DNA of 64,000 bases from Catellatospora sichuanensis. GTDB lineage: Bacteria; Actinomycetota; Actinomycetes; Mycobacteriales; Micromonosporaceae. Every line of letters begins with the position of its first letter. Positions within the stretch are counted from its first letter, which is position 1. Shown in pieces: positions 16,577-25,199 of this stretch. The notes under the pieces were generated by a model, which saw only the letters and a program-made list of their open reading frames with translations, was not told where the DNA came from and searched no databases. The translations under genes and the position numbers were made by a program. The DNA is taken from positions 191,105-255,104 of the forward strand of contig NZ_ML660188.1 in NCBI RefSeq assembly GCF_007483665.1, in the 5' to 3' direction.

Positions 16577-17431
16577 TCAGAAGGTCAACGGCCGCAGGAA
16601 GTCGTCGACGGCGGCGCGGAACGCGGCCGGCTGCTCCACCCAGGGGTGGTGTCCACAGCGCTCGATGACGGTGAACTCGGCTGACGGGAAGAGCCGGGAC
16701 AGCGCGCGCACCGGAGCCAGCCCGGCGCTGCAGTCCTGCGCTCCCGCGAGGACCAGCACGGGCGCGGCGACCTCGCCGAGGCGCCGCGCGAGGTCTGCCG
16801 GCGGTTCGACGCTGAAATACGCCCGGTTCGCCGCGAAGCTGTACAGCGCGGTCGCCGCGTGGACCTGCTCCAGCTCACCCCAGGCGGCGTAGCCGAGCGG
16901 GGCCACCTGCCGGTACCACGCGTTGAACCCGGCGTCGTCATGGCTGCCGGGCCCGGTGGCCCAGGCCGCGACCGCGGTGTCGAAGACGGGGTCACCGCGC
17001 CGCGCGTCGATCAGCGCCGGGGTGTCGGACGGCTCGTCGACCAGGTAACCGGCCGGCGGCGTGACCAGCACCAGTCCGGCGAGCCGGTCCGGGAAGCGCG
17101 CCGCGTAGCTGATCGCGAGCCGGGTGCCCGCCGAGTGGCCCAGTAGCACCATCCGGTCCAGGCCCAGCTGGACGCGCAGCTGCTCGATGTCCTCGGCCTG
17201 TCGCCAGAAGGACGCCGTCTCCGCGGACTCCGGCAGCGGGGAACGTCCCACACCGCGCAGGTGGGGCAGGATCAGCCGCCGGGCGTCGCCGAGTCCGGCC
17301 AGGTCGCCCAGGTATCGCGGATGCATGGCCGCACCACCGGCGAGCGCGACGACCGGCGGTCCGCCGGCTCGGCCGTGGTTCAGCTCGTCGTAGTGCAGCA
17401 TGGCTCCGTCGGAGCCGAAGTAGGTCGTCAT
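16577..17431 (-). CDS. Alpha/beta hydrolase (proline iminopeptidase-like)
   Basis: The 284-residue cytosolic alpha/beta hydrolase has an oxyanion region (VVALAGGAAMHPRYL), the nucleophile elbow GHSAG (Ser near 99), an acid in LVLAGAQDCSAG and the catalytic His in RCGHHPWVEQP. A helical cap (about 130-200) is present, as in proline iminopeptidase and related acyl hydrolases. The substrate is unknown. GGAAGG lies 10 nt before the ATG. It is separated from the DinB gene upstream by about 160 bp and closed by the shared hairpin at 16501-16537. It has no signal peptide. Confidence 0.82.
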   Translation of the reverse strand: MTTYFGSDGAMLHYDELNHGRAGGPPVVALAGGAAMHPRYLGDLAGLGDARRLILPHLRGVGRSPLPESAETASFWRQAEDIEQLRVQLGLDRMVLLGHSAGTRLAISYAARFPDRLAGLVLVTPPAGYLVDEPSDTPALIDARRGDPVFDTAVAAWATGPGSHDDAGFNAWYRQVAPLGYAAWGELEQVHAATALYSFAANRAYFSVEPPADLARRLGEVAAPVLVLAGAQDCSAGLAPVRALSRLFPSAEFTVIERCGHHPWVEQPAAFRAAVDDFLRPLTF

Positions 17432-17589
17432 AGGTGATTCGCCTTCCGGGATGCCTCACGGGCGCCCCGACGGCCACCTACGTCAGATGGACCGCACTGC
17501 CTGGCGGAGGGGGAGCACCCAGCCTGATGTCGCGTTGATGGGTCTCACCTCCTCGAATCGGTCGCGTGAGCGGTGACGTTACCAGACGA

Positions 17590-18099
17590 TCATGCGGTGG
17601 TCTCGGCCGCGGCAAGCTCGGCGACGATGTCCAGGTGGCCGGCGTGACGGGCGTACTCCTGCAGCAGGTGGAACAGGACGCGCTCCAGGGTGGGCGGCTC
17701 GGCCCCTTCCCAGCGCTCGCTGGGGCGGCCCACCGTGGCCAGGTCCGTGGCCAGGACGACCTCGCGGGTGTGCTCGCCCTGCGCCAGCAGCACGGCGACC
17801 AGCTCGGTCACCGACTCGGACGGGTCGACGTGCCAGCGGTCGTCGCGCCGGTCGCCCCACGGGTAGCCGACGTCACGGCCCTCGAAGCCCCACGCGATCC
17901 ACCGCAGCTCGACGAAGCGCAGGTGTTTGAGCAGCTCCACCGGCGTCCAACCGGATACGAGCCGGCTGCGGCGCTGATCCGCCTCGGACATCTGCTCGAC
18001 GGTGGTGATCACGGTGGCCCGGTAGTGGTCGAGGTAGGCGGTGAACACCTCGTTGCGGGAGCCGATCGGCGCGGTCGGGCTGGGCGGGGAGTCGGTCAC
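17590..18099 (-). CDS. DinB-family (DUF664) putative metal-dependent protein
   Basis: The 169-residue four-helix protein has the DinB/DUF664 pattern: WTPVELLKHLRFVELRW (first His), a middle helix, and FHLLQEYARHAGHLDI (metal-ligand histidines). Members bind a divalent metal in a three-His site; many act in mycothiol-dependent reactions, others are uncharacterised. The GTG start at 18099 has no Shine-Dalgarno but a CATACT hexamer ends 6 nt upstream, so it is probably translated from a leaderless mRNA. It lies between the alpha/beta hydrolase and the 5'-nucleotidase with no obvious partnership. Confidence 0.8.
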   Translation of the reverse strand: MTDSPPSPTAPIGSRNEVFTAYLDHYRATVITTVEQMSEADQRRSRLVSGWTPVELLKHLRFVELRWIAWGFEGRDVGYPWGDRRDDRWHVDPSESVTELVAVLLAQGEHTREVVLATDLATVGRPSERWEGAEPPTLERVLFHLLQEYARHAGHLDIVAELAAAETTA

Positions 18100-18105
18100 C
18101 CGTCG

Positions 18106-18111
18106 AGTATG
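18106..18111 (-). promoter_or_regulatory. -10 element of the DinB gene (leaderless)
   Basis: CATACT on the minus strand ends 6 nt before the GTG start, placing transcription start at or next to the start codon. Confidence 0.5.
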
Positions 18112-18194
18112 CCGTCAACCGCCTGCGCTCCCCCAGGCTGCGGATCTCGACGCGCCGTCGACGGCTGGGACCACCGGCGACGCGAACCGTGCCG

Positions 18195-18234
18195 CGTGCG
18201 GTGTGCCGGTCGTGAGACATCGGCACACCGCACG
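18195..18234 (-). terminator. Terminator of the 5'-nucleotidase gene
   Basis: CGTGCGGTGTGCCG (18195-18208) and CGGCACACCGCACG (18221-18234) form a perfect 14-bp stem with a 12-nt loop, 33 nt past the stop. Confidence 0.7.
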
Positions 18235-18267
18235 GGACCAGCCCTCGTACGTGACGCGGATCCGGGA

Positions 18268-20064
18268 TCAGAAGACCGGGACGCCCTCGCGCACCAGGCG
18301 CCAGTTCTGCTGGAAGAAGTCGGCCGGGTCGATGGAGCTTTTGGCCTGCGCCCAGTCGATGAGCAGCTGGCGGATCTCCTGCTGCTCGTTGTAGACCTGC
18401 GTCTTGACGATGCCGGGGAAGCCGCCGCCGCCGCTGCGCCGGTAGTTGTTCACCGCCACCACGAACTGGTCGGTGTCGGCGACCGGGGTCGTCGTACCGG
18501 CGTGGTTGAGGACCGTGATGCGCTGGCCCACCGGCTTGCTGATGTCGATGTCGTAGTCGACGCCGGAGAACGTGTCGTAGTTGTAGTCCGGCACGCCCGG
18601 CTCGCTGATCGCGGCCGGGTCGACCGGCGCGCCCGGGGCGAGCGTCCGGAAGTACTTGGCCGAGAACTCCAGGTAGGCCCGGACCTCGGCGCCGGTGAGC
18701 ACCACAGCCTCGAGGGTGTTGTCGTAGATGTACAGCCCGGCCAGGTCCTTGATCTTCACGTCGCCGGCCGGGAACAGCGCGGTACGGCTGAACGGCGCGG
18801 AGATCGACAGCACCGGCAGCCCGGCCTGCGGGGTGCCGACCATGGCCGCGGCCACCGTGTCGGTCTGCACCTTGTTGATGAAGTCGAGAATGGGGGTGTC
18901 GACGTAGCGGGACTGCTCCGCGGACAGTTCCACCACCGAGGTGGCGACCACCTGGTTGATGTAGGCCACGGTCTTGTCGTGCTGCGCCTTCACCGCAGCG
19001 ACGACCTTCGGGTCCTCGACGACGGTGTTGGTGTTCAGCATGGTGGCGTGCTTGGCGGTGACCTTCCAGCGGCCGCGCTCGCGGCTGAGCGTGAAGTCCA
19101 TCCGGGTCACCCGCTGGCCCCACTTGGACGGCTCGGTAAGCAGCACCAGCTCGCCGGTGGTCTCGTTGGCGACGAACTTCTCCACGACCTCGTTGTGGGC
19201 GTGGCCGAACAGGATCGCGTCGATGCCGGGCACCTGCTGCGCGATCAGCGCGGTCGGGTTCTCGTTCGGCAGCAGGTCGCCGTAGCTGGACACGCCGTTG
19301 TCACCGCCGTGCGCGGAGATCAGCACGATGTCGGCGCCGTGGTCGCGCATGATCGGCACGTACTTCGCGGCGGTCGCGATCATGTCCTCGAAGCGCAGCT
19401 TGCCCTCGACGTTGGCCTTGTCCCAGATCGCGACGCCGGGGTTGGTCAGGCCCAGGATGCCCACCCGCAGCGAGGGCGCGCCGTGGCCCAGCGAGACCTT
19501 CTTGATCACGTACGGGGTGAACGCCGGCTTGCCGGAGCGCGCCTTGACCGCGTTGGCGGCCAGCGCCGGGAAGCCCAGCTGGCGGATCCACAGGTCCAGC
19601 AGCGGCAGCCCGTAGTTGAACTCGTGGTTGCCCAGCGTGATGGCGTCGTAGTCGATGACGTTCATCGCGCGGGCCATCGGGTGCCGCTCGCCCGTCGACG
19701 TGATCGGCTCCTGCTTGGCGTAGAACGTCGCCAGCGGGGTGCCCTGGATGGTGTCACCGGCGTCGAGGACCAGCGTGGCCTTGCCCTTGCGCTCGGCACG
19801 GATCTGGTTGACCAGGGTGGCCACCTTCGCGACGCCGACGTCGTTGTGCGCGCTGTCGTCGTACTCCTTGTCGCGGTAGTAGTCCCAGTTGAAGACGTTG
19901 CCGTGGGTGTCCGAGGTGCCGAGGACCGTCAGGTCGTAGGTCTGCGGCTGCCCGTGCCCGGCCGCCTGGGCCGGGGCGGCGGCGACCAGCGGTCCCGCGA
20001 CGACGGCCGCGGCAGCGCCGGTGAGCAGCTGCCGCCGCGACGGCATACCGGAGGGGGAGGTCAT
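18268..20064 (-). CDS. Tat-exported bifunctional metallophosphatase/5'-nucleotidase
   Basis: The 598-residue exported enzyme has a twin-arginine signal (SRRQLLTGAAAAV, cleavage after about residue 34, AQA-AG). A calcineurin-like phosphoesterase domain (about 43-350) carries all metal motifs: TSDTHGNVFNW, DAGDTIQG, LGNHEFNYG, LISAHGG and FGHAHNEV. A 5'-nucleotidase C-terminal domain follows (about 375-560) with a substrate-binding NNYRRSGGGGFPG. It resembles CpdB-like 2',3'-cyclic phosphodiesterase/3'-nucleotidases. The expected role is scavenging phosphate and nucleosides from external nucleotides. An EEP-family nuclease/phosphatase is secreted from the nearby gene at 20.7 kb, which would fit joint nucleic-acid salvage. 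The ATG is preceded by GAAAGG. Confidence 0.92.
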   Translation of the reverse strand: MTSPSGMPSRRQLLTGAAAAVVAGPLVAAAPAQAAGHGQPQTYDLTVLGTSDTHGNVFNWDYYRDKEYDDSAHNDVGVAKVATLVNQIRAERKGKATLVLDAGDTIQGTPLATFYAKQEPITSTGERHPMARAMNVIDYDAITLGNHEFNYGLPLLDLWIRQLGFPALAANAVKARSGKPAFTPYVIKKVSLGHGAPSLRVGILGLTNPGVAIWDKANVEGKLRFEDMIATAAKYVPIMRDHGADIVLISAHGGDNGVSSYGDLLPNENPTALIAQQVPGIDAILFGHAHNEVVEKFVANETTGELVLLTEPSKWGQRVTRMDFTLSRERGRWKVTAKHATMLNTNTVVEDPKVVAAVKAQHDKTVAYINQVVATSVVELSAEQSRYVDTPILDFINKVQTDTVAAAMVGTPQAGLPVLSISAPFSRTALFPAGDVKIKDLAGLYIYDNTLEAVVLTGAEVRAYLEFSAKYFRTLAPGAPVDPAAISEPGVPDYNYDTFSGVDYDIDISKPVGQRITVLNHAGTTTPVADTDQFVVAVNNYRRSGGGGFPGIVKTQVYNEQQEIRQLLIDWAQAKSSIDPADFFQQNWRLVREGVPVF

Positions 20065-20201
20065 GTCTCGCGCCTTTCCATGGGGGTCGCGCCCGGTGGG
20101 GCGCCGCCCCGCACCCTAACCAAACGGGTGAACCCGTGCCAGCCGATCGACGAAGATCACAACCTTGACACGAGTGGCCCACGCGCCGGCCGAGGCCGGG
20201 T

Positions 20202-20207
20202 TACGGT
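20202..20207 (+). promoter_or_regulatory. -10 element of the VOC gene (leaderless)
   Basis: TACGGT ends 6 nt before the ATG at 20214, and no ribosome-binding site is present. Confidence 0.5.
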
Positions 20208-20213
20208 GCACCG

Positions 20214-20654
20214 ATGGAGCAGCGCATCAGCATCGTGACGCTCGGGGTCGCGGATCTGGCTCGGGCCCGGGCCTTCTACGAGCGGCTCGGCTGGCGGGGC
20301 CAGGAGATCGAGCAGACCGTGTTCTTCCAGACCGGCGGCATCGCGGTGGTGCTCTGGGGCCGGGACAAGGTCGCCGCCGACGCCGGTGTCGCGGACCCGG
20401 GCGGGGACGGGTTCGGCGGTGTGTGCCTGGCACACAACGTGCGCACCCGCGCCGAGGTCGACGAGATCATGGCCGTCGCGGCCGAGGCCGGGGCGGCGGT
20501 GACGAAGGACGCCCAGGAGACCTTCTACGGTGGCTACGCGGGCTTCTTCGCCGATCCGGACGGCCACGTCTGGGAGATCGCCCACAATCCGGGCTTCACG
20601 CTGGGCCCGAACGGAGAGCTCGTACTGCCCGACTTCGACCGTCCCGCGGACTGA
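20214..20654 (+). CDS. VOC-family (glyoxalase/dioxygenase fold) protein
   Basis: The 146-residue protein has two beta-alpha-beta-beta-beta units of the vicinal-oxygen-chelate fold. It opens with ISIVTLGVADLARARAFYE and ends with GYAGFFADPDGHVWEIAHNP, where the Glu of WEIAHNP is a usual metal ligand. The matching N-terminal metal His is not obvious (VTLGV instead of a His), so metal binding is uncertain. Such small VOC proteins include antibiotic-binding and lactoylglutathione-lyase-like members; the substrate is unknown. It is probably leaderless (see 20202-20207). It ends convergently with the EEP gene at a shared hairpin. Confidence 0.82.
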   Translation: MEQRISIVTLGVADLARARAFYERLGWRGQEIEQTVFFQTGGIAVVLWGRDKVAADAGVADPGGDGFGGVCLAHNVRTRAEVDEIMAVAAEAGAAVTKDAQETFYGGYAGFFADPDGHVWEIAHNPGFTLGPNGELVLPDFDRPAD

Positions 20655-20660
20655 CCTGCC

Positions 20661-20690
20661 GCGGCCGGACGCGGTGACGCGCCCGGCCGC
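20661..20690. terminator. Bidirectional terminator
   Basis: A 13-position stem (20661-20673 with 20678-20690, one A-C mismatch, GTGA loop) lies 7 nt after the VOC stop and 9 nt from the convergent EEP stop. Confidence 0.65.
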
Positions 20691-20698
20691 GCCCGGAG

Positions 20699-21745
20699 TC
20701 AGAAGGCGATGAACCCGTACAGGGCGAGGTGGTTGGACTTCGTGCTGCCGACGGTGTGGCCGATGGGCGAGGACTGCACGGTGCCCCTGATGAACAGGTA
20801 GTCGATCTTGCTGGAGCCGTTGGTCGCCTTCGTGCCGTAGCCGTTCATCCCATACGTGCTCAGCGTGCTCGCCGGGATGCCGGTGCGGTTGGCATCGATG
20901 CCGACGATCCGGATCGTGGAGGCGTTGAGCAGGCTGGTGGCGTCGGCGCCGAGGTGGATGCCGGTGCTTCCGATGCCCTTGTCGCCGGCGCCCGCGCAGG
21001 CGTTCTGCCGGTTCTCCTGCGGCAGGTGCATGGTCGCCACGAACACGCTGGTGCCGGTCGCCTTGACGGTGAAGCGGGCGGCGATGGCGCTGGTGCGCTT
21101 CCACTTCCACTCGTTGGTGCTGCCGTCGTCGTTGTTCGGCGGCTTGTACAGGGTGCACCCCGCACCGTTGCCGTAGGCCGTGCCCGGCTTGAGCCAGCCC
21201 GCGCTCCAGTACGCCGACACGTCGCCGGCGGCCAGGCTCAGCCGCTGCGTGTTGTAGATGATCCCGTTGGTCTGCTTCTTCTTCAGGTCGCCCAGGGACT
21301 GGTCGTCGCACCGGTGGGTGCTGCCCCACGGCTCCGGGTCGTCCCAGACCACGATCGCCTTGTACGTGCCCGCCGGGTAGCCGAACTTCGCCGACAGCTG
21401 GTCGGCGTAGGCGGAGGCCTGCCCGGTGCCGCGCACCTGCTGCACGATGAGGATGTCGGGCGCGACCACGCCGGCCGTGCCGGTGCGCCCGGCGTCGTCG
21501 ACCAGCATCGAGGTCAGGTGGTCCGGGCCGGAGATCCGGGTACACGAGCCGTCGGCGTTGTTGGTAACCAGGTTCTCGATGTTGTTGTTGTAGACCCGCA
21601 GCACCCGGTCCGCGACCGCCGCCGCCGGGGCGGGCGAGGCCGGGCTCGGCGCGGCCGACGACGCGGCGGGGCTCGCCAACCCCGCGGCGATCAGCACCGC
21701 CGCCAACCCTGTGACCTGCACGAACCTACGATGACGAACCGGCAT
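20699..21745 (-). CDS. Secreted endonuclease/exonuclease/phosphatase-family protein
   Basis: A 348-residue protein with a signal peptide (about 1-31, Ala-rich, ending SSAAP). The EEP (DNase I-like) fold motifs are present in order: LRVYNNNIENL (metal-binding Glu), ATMHLPQENRQ (catalytic His), IVGIDANRTG (Asp/Asn pair), KIDYLFIRG (Asp) and STKSNHLALYG (final Asn-His). It should be a secreted phosphodiesterase or nuclease; the exact substrate is unknown. The ATG at 21745 has GGAAGG 7 nt upstream; an earlier GTG or ATG would give a poorer signal peptide. Three 11-bp direct repeats lie 54-86 nt upstream and may be a response-regulator site. Confidence 0.85.
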   Translation of the reverse strand: MPVRHRRFVQVTGLAAVLIAAGLASPAASSAAPSPASPAPAAAVADRVLRVYNNNIENLVTNNADGSCTRISGPDHLTSMLVDDAGRTGTAGVVAPDILIVQQVRGTGQASAYADQLSAKFGYPAGTYKAIVVWDDPEPWGSTHRCDDQSLGDLKKKQTNGIIYNTQRLSLAAGDVSAYWSAGWLKPGTAYGNGAGCTLYKPPNNDDGSTNEWKWKRTSAIAARFTVKATGTSVFVATMHLPQENRQNACAGAGDKGIGSTGIHLGADATSLLNASTIRIVGIDANRTGIPASTLSTYGMNGYGTKATNGSSKIDYLFIRGTVQSSPIGHTVGSTKSNHLALYGFIAF

Positions 21746-21798
21746 GGGGCTTCCTTCCCACCGACGGACAGCCGACCGGCTCACGATGACGGCATTGC

Positions 21799-21831
21799 CT
21801 ACATTCGCCCTACATCGGCGCTACAGGCACG
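21799..21831 (-). repeat. Three tandem 11-bp direct repeats (CTACA-N6) upstream of the EEP gene
   Basis: CTACATTCGCC, CTACATCGGCG and CTACAGGCACG follow one another without gaps. An 11-bp period is typical of OmpR/PhoP-type response-regulator binding sites. Confidence 0.6.
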
Positions 21832-21949
21832 CGACCGGGACGAAAGTCGCCGGTGACCCGCGGCATCACCGTGGCGATGTCCGGGGTGGCGGATAACCTG
21901 GTGCCCCGATGGGCATTCACGGCACGGCGACGGACCACGCGGGGGCGGC

Positions 21950-24900
21950 ATGACCGCGGGGCTGATCGGGCGTGCCCACCCGTCGGCGCTGCTGCGTGAC
22001 GAGGTCGCCCGTGCGATGGCCGGGCACGGCGGGCTGGTGCTGGTCGCCGGGGAGGCGGGCATCGGCAAGACGTCGCTGCTCACCACGGCGATGGCGCAGG
22101 CCCGCGCCGCGGGGGCCCTGGTGGTCGCCGGAACCTGCTGGGACGGCGACAGCGCGCCCGGGTTCTGGCCGTGGACGCAGGTGCTGCGGGCGGTCCGCCG
22201 CGGCGTCGGCCAGGCCGACTGGGCGGCGGCGCGGCAGGCCGCCGGGCCGGGCCTGTCGGTGCTGCTCGGCGAAAGCGGCCCGGACGACGGCCTGCCGGCG
22301 CTGGACGGCGAGTTCCCGCTGTTCGACGCGGTCACCACCGCGTTCGTCACCCTGTCGCAGCGCCACCCGCTCGTGGTGAGCCTGGACGACCTGCACTGGG
22401 CCGACGCGGCGTCGCTGCGGCTGCTCCGGTTCGCCGCACAGCACACCTGGTCGGAGCGGGTGCTGCTGCTCGGCGCATACCGCGACGTCGAGGTGGAGGC
22501 GGCCGGCCACCCGCTGCGGGAGCTGATGCTGCCGCTGTCGGTCAAGGCGACCACCGTCACGCTCACCGGGCTGGGCCGCGACGAGGTCGCCGAGCTGATG
22601 GCGCGGACCGCCGGGCAGGCCCCGGACCCGACCCTCGCGGCCGAGGTGCATCGGCGGACCGGCGGCAACCCGTTCTTCGTGGAGCAGACGGCGCGGCTGT
22701 GGCACAGCGGCGGCGGCGCGACCGCGGTCGCGCCCGGGGTGCGTGATGCACTGTCCCGACGGCTGGCCCTGCTCCCGGCGGACGTCACCAGGCTGCTGTC
22801 CGCGGCGGCGGTGCTCGGCCGGGAGTTCCCGCGACCGGTGCTCGCGGCGACGGCCGGGATCCCCGCGGCGGAGGTGGACCGGCTGCTGACGCAGGCCGAG
22901 GAGGCCCGCCTGGTCGCCGCACTCGGCGCGGGACGGTACGGGTTCGCGCACGACCTGGTCCGCGAGGCGCTGCACGACGGGCTGGCCGAGCCTGCCCGGC
23001 AGGAGCTGCACGCGGCGGTGGTGCGAGCGGCCGAGGCCGCACCGGAGCTCGCCGGGCAGGTGCTGCCGGCCGACCTGGCCCGGCACGCGTACCTGGCGGG
23101 CCCGCTGGTGGAGCCGGAGGTCGCGGTCGCGCGGCTGCTCGCGGCGGCCGCAGATGCCGGTGACCGGCTGGCCACCGACGAGGCGATGGCGCACTACCGG
23201 CGCGCGCTGGCGCTGGTGCGCGAGCCCGTCCGGCGGGTACGGGTGCTGATCGACCTGGGCCGCAGTGTGTACCACCTGGGCGACAAGGACGAAGGCTGGG
23301 AGCTGTTCGAGCAGGCCGCCGCGCTGGCCCGGGACACCGGGGACGGGGAGCTGCTGGCCTGGGTGGCGCTCATCGTGCACCGGCACGGCCGCAACGGCGA
23401 CGCGCACACCGGGCTGCGGCAGGGGCTGCTCCGGGACGCGTACCGGGCGCTGATCGGCGACGGCGCGGAGGCCGCGACCCCGGCGCAGCTGGCGCAGAGC
23501 CTGATCATCCGCACCGAGGTGATCGCCCGCGACGGGCGCGACGACGAGGCGCTGATGTTCAGCCTGTGGGCACGCCACGACATCAGCTGGGGGCCCGGCG
23601 GCGCGCGGGAGCGGGAGGCGCTGACCGCCGAGATGGAGGAGGTCAGCCGGCGCTCGGCCGACACCGGCACCGAGGCGCTGGCCGCGTCGTTCCGCTGGGT
23701 GGCGCTGCTGGAGATGGGTGACCCGGCCTACCTGGACCAGGTGCGGGCGTTCGTGGCGGCGGCCGAGCGCGACGGCAGTCTGCGCATGCGGATCTCGCTG
23801 CTGGTCGACCAGGCCGTCGTCGACACCGCGCGGGGCCGCTTCGCCGAGGCCGAAGACCTGCTGGCGCAGCTGCGCACCAGCGAGGGGCATCCGCACGCCG
23901 ACTTCACGTTCATGCAGTACCACCTGGAGTGGGCGCTGGCGATGCAGCGCGGGCAATTCACCCAGGCGGAACGCCTGCTGGCGCAGCTCAACGCACAGGA
24001 CCACCCGTACCTGCCGCTGGTCCAGGCGATCACCGCGGTCGAGCGCGGAGACACGGCCACCGCGCTGCGGCTGGTGGCGACCGCCGAAGCGCTCAGCGCG
24101 CACGACCCGTACCCGACCTCGGTCACCCGGCTGTGGCTGCGCCTGCGCGCCCAGCTGGCGGCGGCGACGGCGGATCCGGACCGGTGCGCGAGCGCGCGGG
24201 AGGCGCTGACGCCGTATCGCGGCGAGTGGGCGGTGTCGCTGTGGGGCTGTGACGTCAGCGGCCCGCTGGACTTCTGGCTGGCCGAGGTCGACGCGGCGGC
24301 GCGGCGCTGGGACGATGCCGTGGCCGGATACACGGCCGCAGCCGAATCGGCCGACCGGATGCAGGCCCGGCCGTGGGCCGTGCGGGCCCGTGCGGGCCTG
24401 GCCCGCGCTCTGTCCGGCCGGGGCGCGACGGGTGACGCGCAGACCGCCGCCCGGCTGCGGGACGAGGCCGTCCGCGAAGCCGCCGCGCTGGGCATGTCGC
24501 ACCTGTCCGTGGCCGCCCGAGGTGCCGGTGCGGGCGACGTGGCGAACGCGCCCGTCGGCATGGACGGCGAGGTCCCCGGCACCCGGCCCGGGGACGCCGC
24601 CGCGTACGAGTTCCGGCGGGAGGACGCCACCTGGCGGCTGCGGTACGCGGGCCGCACCGTGCACCTGCCCGACGCCAAGGGCCTGCGCGACCTGCACGAG
24701 CTGATCAGCCACCCCGGCGCGGACATTCCGGCGGTCGAGCTGGCCGACCCGCCGGGCGGCGCGACGGTCCTCGCGGCCCGGCGGATGGGCGCCGACCCGG
24801 TGCTCGACGAGACCGCGAAGACGCTCTACCGGCAGCGGCTCGACCAGCTCGACGACGAACTCGACGCCGCCGCCCGGCGGGACGACGCGGGACGGCGGGC

Positions 24901-25147
24901 GGCGCTGGAGTCCGAACGCGAGGCCCTGCTCGCGGAGCTGCGGGCGGCCGCGGGGCTGGGCGGGCGCACCCGGCGGCTCGGCGACGACGCCGAGCGCGCC
25001 CGCAAGGCGGTCACCGCACGCATCCGCGACACGCTGCGACGGCTCGACGAGCTACACCCGGAGCTGGCCGCGCACCTGCGCGCGAGTGTCTCGACCGGGA
25101 ACGCATGCGGCTACCACCCGGACACGGCTCTGCCCTGGCGGCTGTGA
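21950..25147 (+). CDS. Large AAA/STAND-type ATPase with TPR region and HTH-like C-terminus
   Basis: The 1065-residue cytosolic protein begins with an AAA_16-type ATPase (about 5-330). Walker A is GEAGIGKTSLL, Walker B is SLDDLHWAD, and RRTGGNPFFVEQ is the sensor region typical of LuxR-type large ATPases (MalT/BREX-like). A long helical TPR region (about 370-860) follows. The last about 180 residues (from about 887) are not a LuxR helix-turn-helix. They form a conserved unit seen in related actinomycete ATPases: FRREDATWRLRYAGR, DAKGLRDLHELI, then a Glu/Arg-rich coiled coil with VLDETAKTLYRQRL, ending RARKAVTARIRDTLRRL and HPELAAHLRASV. That unit looks winged-helix-like and could bind DNA. The ATG follows a G-rich stretch. 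It is monocistronic, with a hairpin over its stop. The ligand and targets are unknown. Confidence 0.8.
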   Translation: MTAGLIGRAHPSALLRDEVARAMAGHGGLVLVAGEAGIGKTSLLTTAMAQARAAGALVVAGTCWDGDSAPGFWPWTQVLRAVRRGVGQADWAAARQAAGPGLSVLLGESGPDDGLPALDGEFPLFDAVTTAFVTLSQRHPLVVSLDDLHWADAASLRLLRFAAQHTWSERVLLLGAYRDVEVEAAGHPLRELMLPLSVKATTVTLTGLGRDEVAELMARTAGQAPDPTLAAEVHRRTGGNPFFVEQTARLWHSGGGATAVAPGVRDALSRRLALLPADVTRLLSAAAVLGREFPRPVLAATAGIPAAEVDRLLTQAEEARLVAALGAGRYGFAHDLVREALHDGLAEPARQELHAAVVRAAEAAPELAGQVLPADLARHAYLAGPLVEPEVAVARLLAAAADAGDRLATDEAMAHYRRALALVREPVRRVRVLIDLGRSVYHLGDKDEGWELFEQAAALARDTGDGELLAWVALIVHRHGRNGDAHTGLRQGLLRDAYRALIGDGAEAATPAQLAQSLIIRTEVIARDGRDDEALMFSLWARHDISWGPGGAREREALTAEMEEVSRRSADTGTEALAASFRWVALLEMGDPAYLDQVRAFVAAAERDGSLRMRISLLVDQAVVDTARGRFAEAEDLLAQLRTSEGHPHADFTFMQYHLEWALAMQRGQFTQAERLLAQLNAQDHPYLPLVQAITAVERGDTATALRLVATAEALSAHDPYPTSVTRLWLRLRAQLAAATADPDRCASAREALTPYRGEWAVSLWGCDVSGPLDFWLAEVDAAARRWDDAVAGYTAAAESADRMQARPWAVRARAGLARALSGRGATGDAQTAARLRDEAVREAAALGMSHLSVAARGAGAGDVANAPVGMDGEVPGTRPGDAAAYEFRREDATWRLRYAGRTVHLPDAKGLRDLHELISHPGADIPAVELADPPGGATVLAARRMGADPVLDETAKTLYRQRLDQLDDELDAAARRDDAGRRAALESEREALLAELRAAAGLGGRTRRLGDDAERARKAVTARIRDTLRRLDELHPELAAHLRASVSTGNACGYHPDTALPWRL

Positions 25148-25163
25148 ACGCCGCCAGGGCAGA
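25129..25163. terminator. Bidirectional terminator overlapping the ATPase stop
   Basis: TCTGCCCTGGCGGC (25129-25142) and GCCGCCAGGGCAGA (25150-25163) form a perfect 14-bp stem with a 7-nt loop containing the stop codon of the ATPase gene. Confidence 0.7.
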
Positions 25164-25199
25164 CTTGTCAGCTGCGGCGAGGAGCACCGCCGGGGGCCG

